Below are positions 25,133 through 32,530 of a stretch of 64,000 nucleotides of DNA, in pieces. The notes under the pieces were generated by a model that was not told the origin of the DNA, ran no database searches, and saw only the letters and a list, made by a program, of their open reading frames with translations. Source of the DNA: G963665545 sp963665545 (GTDB taxonomy: Bacteria > Pseudomonadota > Gammaproteobacteria > Xanthomonadales > SZUA-36). The translations under genes were made by a program, and so were the position numbers. The stretch spans positions 1 through 64,000 of the forward strand of contig CAXXKZ010000007.1 in assembly GCA_963665545.2 (NCBI GenBank), in the 5' to 3' direction. Numbering within the stretch: the first letter of the stretch is position 1; each line of letters opens with the position of its first letter.

Positions 25133-26542
25133 ATGAGTGCTGAAAAGATTTTAGAAACCCTAAAAGATAAAAAATACAAGTTTGTGGACCTGCGGTTCTG
25201 TGATACCCGCGGCAAGGAACAGCATGTCAGTCTGCCCGTCGCCATTGTTGACGAAGATCTGTTCGAAGAAGGCAAAATGTTCGACGGATCATCCATAGCG
25301 GGCTGGCGCGGCATTGACGAATCCGACATGGTGCTGATGCCGGATGTGTCAACCGCGGTCAAAGATCCTTTCAGCAATGCCAAAACCATGATCATTCGCT
25401 GCGACATACTCGAACCCAACACCATGGAGGCCTACGGCCGCTGTCCCCGATCACTCGGAAAACGCGCTGAGGCCTATATCAAGGCCAGTGGGCATGCAGA
25501 CGCGGCCTTCTTCGGTCCCGAGCCTGAATTTTTTGTATTTGACGATGTTCGTTACACCAATGATCTCTATGGCTGTTCATACAGGGTGGATTCGGAAGAA
25601 GGCGCCTGGAACACCGGCGCAGAATTCGAGGGCGGCAACAGCGGTCACCGGCCGGGCATCAAAGGCGGCTATTTTCCGGTTCCTCCGGTTGATTCCTTGC
25701 ACGATTTGCGCGCAGAAATGTGCTTGATTATGGAAAAAATGGGCATGGTGGTCGAAGTTCATCATCATGAAGTCGGGACCGGCGGCCAGTGCGAAATCGG
25801 CACAAGGTTTGCCCCATTGACACAGAAGGCGGATGAACTGCTCAATCTGAAGTATGTCGTGCATAACGTGGCCCACGATGCCGGGCGCACCGCCACATTC
25901 ATGCCCAAGCCATTGGTCGGTGACAACGGTTCCGGTATGCATGTGCACCAGTCGTTGTTCAAAGATGGCAACAATCTGTTCTCCGGCGACGGCTACGGTG
26001 GGCTTTCCGAGACCGCTTTGCACTACATCGGCGGCATCTTCAAACACGCCCGCGCCATCAATGCCTTTTCAAACTCATCTACCAACAGTTATAAGCGACT
26101 TGTGCCAGGTTTCGAGGCGCCGGTCATGCTCGCCTACTCTGCCCGGAACCGCTCGGCATCCTGCCGGATTCCTTTTGTCAGCAGCCCCAAGGGCCGACGC
26201 ATCGAAGTGCGTTTTGGCGACCCTGCGGGTAATGGCTACCTGACGTTCGCCGCCATGTTGATGGCCGGCCTGGATGGAATCGCCAATAAGATTGACCCGG
26301 GCTCGCCGATGGACAAAGACTTGTACGACCTGCCGCCAGAAGAGGCCAAGGATATTCCCACAGTGTGTAGCAGTCTCGATCAGGCGCTTGAGGAACTGGA
26401 CAAGGATCGGGAATTTCTCAAGGCTGGCGGGGTCTTCAGTGATGACCTTATTGATGGGTATATCGAATTGAAGATGGAGGAAGTGACCCGTTTCAGGATG
26501 AGTACGCATCCGGTCGAGTTCGATATGTACTACTCTTTATAG
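25133..26542 (+). CDS. glnA: Glutamine synthetase, type I
   Basis: 469 residues, the normal GSI-beta length. It shows the beta-grasp FVDLRFCDTRGKEQHVSLP, the latch FDGSSIAGWRGIDESDM, the catalytic ATP/metal segments FFGPEPEFFVFD and GSGMHVHQSLFKDG, KRLVPGFEAPV, and the adenylylation site Tyr in KDLYDLPPEEAKDIP near residue 397. It makes glutamine from glutamate, ammonia and ATP. Promoter elements show NtrC/sigma-54 control, and the adenylylation tyrosine implies GlnE control. ntrBC lies downstream on the same strand. Confidence 0.97.
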   Translation: MSAEKILETLKDKKYKFVDLRFCDTRGKEQHVSLPVAIVDEDLFEEGKMFDGSSIAGWRGIDESDMVLMPDVSTAVKDPFSNAKTMIIRCDILEPNTMEAYGRCPRSLGKRAEAYIKASGHADAAFFGPEPEFFVFDDVRYTNDLYGCSYRVDSEEGAWNTGAEFEGGNSGHRPGIKGGYFPVPPVDSLHDLRAEMCLIMEKMGMVVEVHHHEVGTGGQCEIGTRFAPLTQKADELLNLKYVVHNVAHDAGRTATFMPKPLVGDNGSGMHVHQSLFKDGNNLFSGDGYGGLSETALHYIGGIFKHARAINAFSNSSTNSYKRLVPGFEAPVMLAYSARNRSASCRIPFVSSPKGRRIEVRFGDPAGNGYLTFAAMLMAGLDGIANKIDPGSPMDKDLYDLPPEEAKDIPTVCSSLDQALEELDKDREFLKAGGVFSDDLIDGYIELKMEEVTRFRMSTHPVEFDMYYSL

Positions 26543-26582
26543 GACCAGCGACCATCGCTGGCGGAACCAAAAGGAGCATGGT

Positions 26583-27170
26583 ATGAACAAAGGAATGACT
26601 TTCATGGTAGCTGTGTTGCTCGTGGTAAGTTCATCTGGTTTGATCCAAGGACAGGAACGCCAGATTTACAAGACCGTGGACGAAGACGGCAGTGTCATCT
26701 TTACCGATATGCCGCCTGATGTGGATGCACAACCCATGGATTTGCCGGAAATCTCAGTGATCGAAACCAACTATTCCTCTGCCCCGAAGGCGGCGGCTGG
26801 CGAAGACGGCGCCGCAGCGGAGGACAATGTCGTGAACCCCCGCGAACTTCGGCGAATGTACCGTGATTTCACCATTTACAGCCCTGCCCCGGAGGAGGCC
26901 TTCTGGGGAACGGAAAATACGGTGTTGGTCAGTTGGGGCAGTCGCACGCCCATGCAGCCGGGTTTGACGGCGCAGTTGGTGGTCAACGGCGAAGCGCAAG
27001 ATGTTGCCCCGCAGGGCACTACGGCCTTGGTCCTGGACCGGGGCGAACACACGGTCCAGGCGATGCTCAGAGACCCTCGTGGTCGACGCCTGGTCAGCAC
27101 TGATTCCGTGACATTCTTCGTCAAGCAAAATTCGGTCAACTTCAATCGCCCGGCGGTGTCGCCCAATTAA
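26583..27170 (+). CDS. DUF4124 domain-containing exported protein
   Basis: 195 residues with a signal peptide (residues 1-24, ending LIQGQ). The DUF4124 motif IYKTVDEDGSVIFTDMPP comes next. The C-terminal half has a beta-rich domain (IYSPAPEEAFWGTENTVLVSWGSRTPMQPGLTAQLVVNGE... VSTDSVTFFVKQNSV). It lies between glnA and ntrB, where gammaproteobacterial genomes often carry such a gene. A strong AAGGAG ribosome site is present. Function unknown; probably periplasmic. Confidence 0.85.
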   Translation: MNKGMTFMVAVLLVVSSSGLIQGQERQIYKTVDEDGSVIFTDMPPDVDAQPMDLPEISVIETNYSSAPKAAAGEDGAAAEDNVVNPRELRRMYRDFTIYSPAPEEAFWGTENTVLVSWGSRTPMQPGLTAQLVVNGEAQDVAPQGTTALVLDRGEHTVQAMLRDPRGRRLVSTDSVTFFVKQNSVNFNRPAVSPN

Positions 27171-27184
27171 ACAGCGCTAAAAAT

Positions 27185-28222
27185 GTGGCCCCACAGGAAT
27201 TTGAAACCCTCGTCCTGCTCGACACTGTTGTTATCCGTCTGGATGCAGCCGGCCGCATTGTGCATATGAATTCTGCCGCCGAGCTTTGTCTGCAGGCGGC
27301 CAGGGAGCGTGCCATCGGCAAGCCGCTTGGCGATTTCGTTCGCATCCCTGATGAACTCGACGCGGTGATTAACGCACCTGACCCCGAACGTGGCAGTTGC
27401 CGGGTGCACGAGATCAGGCTGGCGCAGCATTGGTTTGACTGCAGTATTCAAAACCTTGGGGGTCGTGAATGGTTGCTGGAGTTGCACAATCTGGAATGGG
27501 AGCAAAAACGGTTACAGTTGCAGCAACGTGAGATTCAGACCGGTATGCTTGATCTGCTCAGCCGCAATCTGGGGCACGAGATTCGCAACCCGTTGGGGGG
27601 TATTCGCGGCGCGGCCCAGATGCTGGCCAATGAGTCCCCCAGTGACGAATTGGTCACGCTGGCCCGCCTGATTATGCGGGAGTCGGATCGTATCGATGAA
27701 TTACTCCTGAGCTTCGGCCGGCCGGAACTGGTGCGCGGAGAATTCGATCTCTATCGTTTGCTGGATGAGGTGGTGGACCTGGTGCGCATTGAATTCGGCG
27801 AGAAACGGGCGTTGACCCGGGACTTTGACCCCAGTATCCCGCCCATGCCTGGCGATGGCAGTGCAATCCGGCAGGTGCTGCTGAACCTGGTAAGAAATGC
27901 CTGCCAGGCCGAAGCTTCGAACATTATTTTGCGCACCCGCGTGGTGCACGACGCCATGGTGCTTAAATCGGGGCACAGCTGCATGGTGCGGCTCGACGTC
28001 ACCGATGATGGCGTCGGCGTGCCCGAGTCGTTGCGTCAGCTGTTGTTTCTGCCGCTGGTGACCGGCCGGCGCGATGGCACCGGCTTGGGATTGGCCTTGT
28101 CCCAGCAAATCGCTGCCGCACATGGCGGGCTGCTGACCTATGAACCCTACGATTTCAAGTCCAGCAGCGGCAGCCGCTTCAGCTTGTATCTGCCGATCAA
28201 TTCCGAGCCCACCAGTCACTGA
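27185..28222 (+). CDS. ntrB: Nitrogen regulation sensor kinase
   Basis: 345 residues from a GTG start, close to the usual NtrB length. It has an N-terminal PAS domain (~5-100), the dimerisation/H-box with His131 in LGHEIRNPLGGIRGAAQML, the N-box VLLNLVRNACQAEA, and G-boxes DVTDDGVGVPE and GTGLGLALSQQIAAAHGG. It is cytosolic and lacks membrane segments. With P-II it phosphorylates or dephosphorylates NtrC. The stop overlaps the ntrC start, indicating translational coupling. No strong ribosome site precedes the GTG. Confidence 0.95.
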   Translation: MAPQEFETLVLLDTVVIRLDAAGRIVHMNSAAELCLQAARERAIGKPLGDFVRIPDELDAVINAPDPERGSCRVHEIRLAQHWFDCSIQNLGGREWLLELHNLEWEQKRLQLQQREIQTGMLDLLSRNLGHEIRNPLGGIRGAAQMLANESPSDELVTLARLIMRESDRIDELLLSFGRPELVRGEFDLYRLLDEVVDLVRIEFGEKRALTRDFDPSIPPMPGDGSAIRQVLLNLVRNACQAEASNIILRTRVVHDAMVLKSGHSCMVRLDVTDDGVGVPESLRQLLFLPLVTGRRDGTGLGLALSQQIAAAHGGLLTYEPYDFKSSSGSRFSLYLPINSEPTSH

Positions 28223-29640
28223 TGGGCGGCGACGAAAAAACCACCTCTGTATGGATCGTCGATGATGACGAGACCATTCGTTTCGTGCTTGAACGGGCCT
28301 TGGGCCGGGACGGCTATGCAACCCGAAGTTTTGGATCTGTGGCAGAGATCGAGCGCGCGCTGCTCACCGATGCCCCGGCCGCGATACTCACTGATATCCG
28401 TTTGCCCGATGCCGATGGCCTGAGCATGGTCGAAATCCTTGAGCACGCCGGACTGGCCGTCCCGGTGATTGCCATGACGGCATTTTCAGATCTGGACCAA
28501 GCAGTCAGCGCGTTTCAAAAAGGCGTTTTTGACTACTTGCCAAAACCCTTTGACCTTGACCAGGTCTTGTCCGTGATCCAGCGCGCCGCGGCACCGCAGG
28601 AGCCTGCCGTTGTGGTCCCCTCGTCCGCCAGCGAGCCGCAGCGGAAAACACGATTGCTCGGTGAGTCTCCGGCCATGCAGGAGGTTTTCCGCACCATCGG
28701 GCGCCTGTCCCGTTCTGATATCAGCGTTCTGATCACGGGTGAAACCGGCAGCGGCAAAGAAGTGGTCTCGCGGATGTTGCATCAGCATAGTCCGCGGGCA
28801 AATTTCCCCTTCGTGGCGCTCAATACGGCGGCCGTACCCTCCGAATTGTTGGAATCCGAACTGTTCGGCCACGAGAAGGGTTCATTTACCGGAGCGTACG
28901 CCCGGCGGGTCGGGCGCTTCGAAGAGGCGGCCGGCGGTACCCTGTTCCTGGACGAGATTGGTGACATGCCCTTGGCTCTGCAGACCCGCCTGTTGAGGGT
29001 GCTGGCCGAGGGTGATTTTCATCGCATTGGCGGGCGCGATTTACTCACGGCAGATGTGCGGGTGATTGCCGCGACGCACCAGGACCTGAACGACAAGGTC
29101 AGCAGTGGCGAGTTCAGAGAAGACCTCTATCACCGCCTCAACGTCATTCACATTGATCTGCCTTCGCTGCGGCAACGAGTGGAGGACATCGCCCTGCTGG
29201 CCAACGAGTTTCTGATTCAGGTGGCGTCTGAGCTGGGACTGGAAGTCAAACGGCTTCGACCCGAGACCATTGACCTTTTGGAGCGATACCGGTGGCCCGG
29301 TAATGTTCGACAACTCCAGAACCTGTGCCGCCAGTTGTGTGTAATGGCGCCGGCCGAGCAGATTTTTCCGGAGGACCTGCCGCCTGAAATCATCCAGGCG
29401 ACACAGAATTCCACCAATGGAAACGGTTGGTCCGATCACCTGCGAAGTTGGGCGCAAAACAAAATACACGCCGGCGACACCGAGATCATTGTTGAGGCGC
29501 AGACGGAAATGGAACGCGTGTTGATCGGCTGCGCCCTGGACCGTACCGGGGGCCAGCGCCGCAAAGCTGCCGAGATTTTGGGGCTGGGACGAAATACCCT
29601 GACCCGAAAAATCAAGCAGATTGCTGAGCAACAGTCCTAG
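28222..29640 (+). CDS. ntrC: Nitrogen regulation response regulator, sigma-54 activator
   Basis: 472 residues. The receiver has the DDD pocket WIVDDDE, phospho-acceptor Asp58 (ILTDIRLPDADG) and Lys108 (YLPKPFD). The AAA+ domain has Walker A GETGSGKE, the sigma-54 contact loop GSFTGA near residue 220, Walker B GGTLFLDEIGDMP and the arginine-finger region. The C terminus is a Fis-type HTH (GGQRRKAAEILGLGRNTLTRKIKQI). It should activate glnA and glnK-amtB, whose enhancers are in this window. One-base overlap with ntrB. Confidence 0.97.
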   Translation: MGGDEKTTSVWIVDDDETIRFVLERALGRDGYATRSFGSVAEIERALLTDAPAAILTDIRLPDADGLSMVEILEHAGLAVPVIAMTAFSDLDQAVSAFQKGVFDYLPKPFDLDQVLSVIQRAAAPQEPAVVVPSSASEPQRKTRLLGESPAMQEVFRTIGRLSRSDISVLITGETGSGKEVVSRMLHQHSPRANFPFVALNTAAVPSELLESELFGHEKGSFTGAYARRVGRFEEAAGGTLFLDEIGDMPLALQTRLLRVLAEGDFHRIGGRDLLTADVRVIAATHQDLNDKVSSGEFREDLYHRLNVIHIDLPSLRQRVEDIALLANEFLIQVASELGLEVKRLRPETIDLLERYRWPGNVRQLQNLCRQLCVMAPAEQIFPEDLPPEIIQATQNSTNGNGWSDHLRSWAQNKIHAGDTEIIVEAQTEMERVLIGCALDRTGGQRRKAAEILGLGRNTLTRKIKQIAEQQS

Positions 29641-29670
29641 CAGTCTGTCTGCTCCTTCTGTTCTACCTCC

Positions 29671-29876
29671 GCAAAGCCCCATGAGCGGACTACTGTCCGC
29701 GCCTGGCGGACGGCCCTGCGGGCTACCCTCGCTTCTCCGCGCTTGGTGGGTCGGCTCCAACGGAACATCCTGTTCCGTGTCGCCTCGTCGAGCCATCCCT
29801 GGCTCGACGACCCAGTCGCTTGTCGGCGCTCGGCATCCTTGAAGGCGTGGCCAGTAGTCCGCTCATGTGACTTTCC
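29671..29876. repeat. Nested palindrome, type 1, copy C
   Basis: 33-base arms 29671-29703 and 29844-29876 pair with few mismatches. Inside are ACGGAACA/TGTTCCGT (29760-29778) and TCGTCGAGCCA/TGGCTCGACGA (29785-29810). The second stem differs from copy B (TCGCTGGTCCAT/ATGGACCAGCGA) at several positions on both sides, keeping pairing. The uninterrupted IS110 target sequence CCCAGTCGCTTGTCGGC starts at 29811. Confidence 0.75.
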
Positions 29877-29890
29877 TAACGCTGGCACAA

Positions 29891-30008
29891 GCCGATTCGG
29901 AGTAAGGGGTCTTCGTGCAGGACCCTTTGAAACAGGATGTTTCAAGAGGAGCGTCCCATGGATGGGCTCGAGCGCGTCCTGCACGGAGACCCCTTACTCC
30001 GAACCGGC
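29891..30008. repeat. Nested palindrome, type 2, best copy
   Basis: Arms 29891-29923 and 29976-30008 pair over 33 positions with one mismatch and one G-U. Inside are TTGAAACA-GGA-TGTTTCAA (29927-29945) and CCCATGGATGGG (29955-29966). It follows copy C after 14 bases, the same junction found reversed at 18629. The stretch 30009-30132 holds only an end-like GCTGGAATTCACAGC motif near 30048 and then the dtd 3' flank. Confidence 0.75.
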
Positions 30009-30132
30009 GCCTCAACGATGGGTACAGCACATTTGAACAATGGCGCTGGAATTCACAGCCAGCAGTCTGTGGCACAGAAATGTTATTCCGTTATGCGGGG
30101 CGCTTCGGGTGAGAGGGCGATTCAGCTCCTCG

Positions 30133-30633
30133 TTATGGCGGCGGTTTCACCCGCAACCAGAATGTCACGGGTCCATCATTGACCAGTTCAACCTGCATGT
30201 GCGCACCGAACCGGCCGGTTGCCACCCGCACCCCGCTTTTCTCCACGCCGGACACCAATTGATCGAATAGGCGGCGTCCCATTTCGGGTGTGGCCGCTGA
30301 GGTAAAACTGGCCCGCTTGCCTTTGTCCGTATTGGCGGCCAGTGTGAACTGCGGGACCAGCAGAATTTCCCCCTGCGACTGGCGCACGTCCAGGTTCATC
30401 CGTCCGTCCTCATCCGCAAACATCCGGTAAGAATGTATCCGCTCACCCAGCCGGCTTGCCTGCTGCGGGCCGTCTCCCCGCTCAACGCCAACGAATACCA
30501 GCAGGCCGTGGCCGATGGCGCCGATCACCTCGTCTTGCGGCCGTTCGTCTTCTGGCTCTTGAGCCCCAGCGAGCAGGCGCTTTTCATTAACAAGTACTCG
30601 GGCATGCGCTACTCTTTGCAGCAATGCAATCAC
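30133..30633 (-). CDS. dtd: D-aminoacyl-tRNA deacylase
   Basis: 166 residues against the usual ~145. The opening MIALLQRVAHARVLV, middle GLLVFVGVERGDGPQQASRLGERIHSYRMFADEDGRMNLDV and C-terminal TGRFGAHMQVELVNDGPVTFWL are typical, including the cross-subunit Gly-Pro motif. Two features are odd. An insertion of about 20 residues (around AGAQEPEDERPQDEV) follows the second strand. The usual SQFTL catalytic motif reads PQFTL. The enzyme removes D-amino acids (and glycine) from mischarged tRNA. It stands alone between repeat regions. Confidence 0.92.
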   Translation of the reverse strand: MIALLQRVAHARVLVNEKRLLAGAQEPEDERPQDEVIGAIGHGLLVFVGVERGDGPQQASRLGERIHSYRMFADEDGRMNLDVRQSQGEILLVPQFTLAANTDKGKRASFTSAATPEMGRRLFDQLVSGVEKSGVRVATGRFGAHMQVELVNDGPVTFWLRVKPPP

Positions 30634-30719
30634 CGCGAATCAGACCTCCCCGGATCATCCTGAGGGTAGATGTTACCAGCCCGACCGGCGAATGCCGCAT
30701 ACCTCGGTGTGGTGCAGCT

Positions 30720-31040
30720 ATCCGGAGCCGCAGGCGACCCGCCGGCCCCGGTTGGGTAAGTCGAGGGCAGGTGGGAGCAAGATTGCGGATTTGGCGCAGC
30801 CAAAAAAGCGTTCTTGTGGAGCCGTCGCCCGTAAAGCGAGCGGCACCAGAGGGGCCAGGCGCCTATTGCATGCCGTCGAGCGCAGGCCCGAGGAGCCGCA
30901 CGTTTTGCCCGCAGGGCGAAGAGTACGGCTCCGAAGCCGTTGCGCGTGCAGCCGCCTTCCGCCGAAGGCGGGAGCACGACTGCAGGGATGCAGGAGGTAG
31001 AGCAACGCAGGGAGCAGTTGCCGAGGGAAGCGAGACTCCT
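30720..31040. repeat. Family S intergenic repeat, long copy
   Basis: Blocks shared with 31990-32201 include GACCCGCCGGCCCCGGTTGG, GCGCAGGCCCGAGGA, CCGCACGTTTTGCCCGCAGG and GCGCGTGCAGCCGCC. Near the end are CTGCAGGGATGCAG and GCAAC...GTTGC hairpins with GGA loops, then GGAAGCGAGACTCC, ending two bases before the acyltransferase start. The stretch fills the whole gap between dtd and the acyltransferase; reading frames through it have no family resemblance. Confidence 0.65.
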
Positions 31041-31042
31041 TA

Positions 31043-31921
31043 ATGATCGTCGCTGCTGCAAAAATCGTCCTGTCGCTGCTGAGTTGGCTGCCGCAAAAGG
31101 CCCCGCAGGCGATATCGTCAGCGTTGGTGGACGTGTTGTTCTGGTTGTCACCGGTCAAGCGCAACACGACCCACACCAATCTTGCAGCCTGTTTTCCCGC
31201 CATGGATGACACACAACGGGCGGGCCTGGCGGTCGACAGTTTTTCGCATTACCTGTGTTCTGTGTTCGAATCGGGCAGAAACTGGTACTGGCCGGTGTCA
31301 AAATTGCATGCGCTCACCGAGGAAGTGGTCGGCGAAGAACTGGTCGCAGAGTTCCTGGCGACAGGTCGCGGCATCGTTGCGCTGGCCCCCCATTTTGGGG
31401 CCTGGGAATACCTGGGTGTCTACCTGCAGAAATACCGCGACATCGCGATCCTGTATAAACCGCCGTCCAGTGCGGCGCTCGACAAGGCTTTGACCGAAAA
31501 GCGGCGGCGAGGTGGCGCCAACCTCATTCCGGCCAATGCCACAGGTCTGCGGCGGCTTTACTCGCACATCCGCTCGGGCAAAGGCGCCGGCATCTTGCCG
31601 GACCAGCAGCCCTCCAGGGGGCAGGGTCGCTTTGCACCATTTTTTGGCGTGCCGGCGCTGACAGCTGTGCTGGCGCCGCGCCTGGTGCAACGGACCCACT
31701 GCCATGTGTTGCTGGTCGGTTGCGAACGGCGACCGGGCGGGCTCTACAGGGTCCATTTCATCAAGGCAAACGATGACATTTATTCCAGCAACCTGGAGAC
31801 TGCGCTGGCCGCGGTCAACCGGGACGTCGAGCGCATCATTGCCATCGACCCGGCGCAATACCTGTGGAGCTACAAGCGTTTCAAAGCGCGCCCGGAAGGC
31901 GCAGCGCCGATGTATCGTTAA
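31043..31921 (+). CDS. LpxL/HtrB-family lauroyl acyltransferase-like protein
   Basis: 292 residues. An N-terminal hydrophobic segment (IVLSLLSWLPQKAPQAISSALVDVLFWL) is followed by the HX4E catalytic motif in ALAPHFGAWEYLGVY, and later ILPDQQPSRGQGRFAPFFGVPA. The family transfers acyl chains from acyl-ACP to lipid A precursors or related lipids at the inner membrane. Which acyltransferase it is (LpxL, LpxM or an ornithine-lipid type) cannot be told. The ATG directly abuts the family S repeat, so its ribosome site (GGAAGCGAGACTCC region) comes from the repeat. Confidence 0.85.
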   Translation: MIVAAAKIVLSLLSWLPQKAPQAISSALVDVLFWLSPVKRNTTHTNLAACFPAMDDTQRAGLAVDSFSHYLCSVFESGRNWYWPVSKLHALTEEVVGEELVAEFLATGRGIVALAPHFGAWEYLGVYLQKYRDIAILYKPPSSAALDKALTEKRRRGGANLIPANATGLRRLYSHIRSGKGAGILPDQQPSRGQGRFAPFFGVPALTAVLAPRLVQRTHCHVLLVGCERRPGGLYRVHFIKANDDIYSSNLETALAAVNRDVERIIAIDPAQYLWSYKRFKARPEGAAPMYR

Positions 31922-31974
31922 GCGCTATCTCGGTTTCAGAATTTCTGGGTCAGAATTTCTGGGCCGGTTTACTG

Positions 31975-32201
31975 GGCCAAAGGAGCCTGCGACCCGCCGG
32001 CCCCGGTTGGGTAAGTCGAGTAAAGCGCAGGCCCGAGGAACCGCACGTTTTGCCCGCAGGGCAAGAAGTAAGGTGACGCAGCCATTGCGCGTGCAGCCGC
32101 CTACGCGCGACGGCAGTCAGGCAGCGCTTCTTCGCCAATGGCGAAACCGCACTACCTTCCTTACCTGCGCTGCCGAAGGCGGGAGCAGGGAAGCGAGACT
32201 C
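31975..32201. repeat. Family S intergenic repeat, third copy
   Basis: Shares with the 30.7 kb copy the blocks GACCCGCCGGCCCCGGTTGG, GCGCAGGCCCGAGGA, CGCACGTTTTGCCCGCAGG and GCGCGTGCAGCCGCC, and ends in GGGAAGCGAGACTC at 32188-32201. Internal stretches differ, so it is mosaic. It lies between the acyltransferase and the convergent TPR gene. Confidence 0.65.
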
Positions 32202-32217
32202 TTTCTAATGGGTCGTT

Positions 32218-32526
32218 TCATCGGGCCAGGCGCTTCAGAAACACCGTCATTTCCCGCTCCGCCTGTTTGTCGCCATTGGCCCTGGCGGCGGCAAGACCGT
32301 TTTCCCACGCTGCAGCAGCGCCAACAGGGTCTTCCAGTTGCAAGCGGGTCTTGCCCAGCGACTTCCAGGCGGCCGTATAGCCAGGTTCAAGCTTGACCGC
32401 CTGTTCCAGGTGCAACAAGGCGGCCGCGGGTTCGTCACGATCAAGCAGAAGCCTGGACAGCGTCAGGCGCAACATGGCGCTGTCACGTCCTGATTGGGTC
32501 AGTTTTTCCAGCGCATCCAAATCCAC
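32218..32526 (-). CDS. Small TPR protein
   Basis: 102 residues from a GTG start, consisting of about two and a half tetratricopeptide motifs (AMLRLTLSRLLLDRDEPAAALLHLEQAVKLEPGYTAAWKSLGKTRLQLEDPVGAAAAWENGLAAARANGD). It starts four bases after the trkH stop and is probably in the same transcript. It is a protein-interaction scaffold by family; partner unknown. Confidence 0.8.
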   Translation of the reverse strand: MDLDALEKLTQSGRDSAMLRLTLSRLLLDRDEPAAALLHLEQAVKLEPGYTAAWKSLGKTRLQLEDPVGAAAAWENGLAAARANGDKQAEREMTVFLKRLAR

Positions 32527-32530
32527 GGCA

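Noticed and set aside
24939..25133. Minus-strand frame in the glnA promoter
   Set aside because: It covers the sigma-54 promoter, has AT-rich biased composition and no ribosome site or homology.
30624..31043. Reading frames through the family S repeat before the acyltransferase
   Set aside because: Arg/Pro/Ala-rich translation arising from the GC-rich repeat blocks. The same frames appear broken in the 32.0 kb copy.
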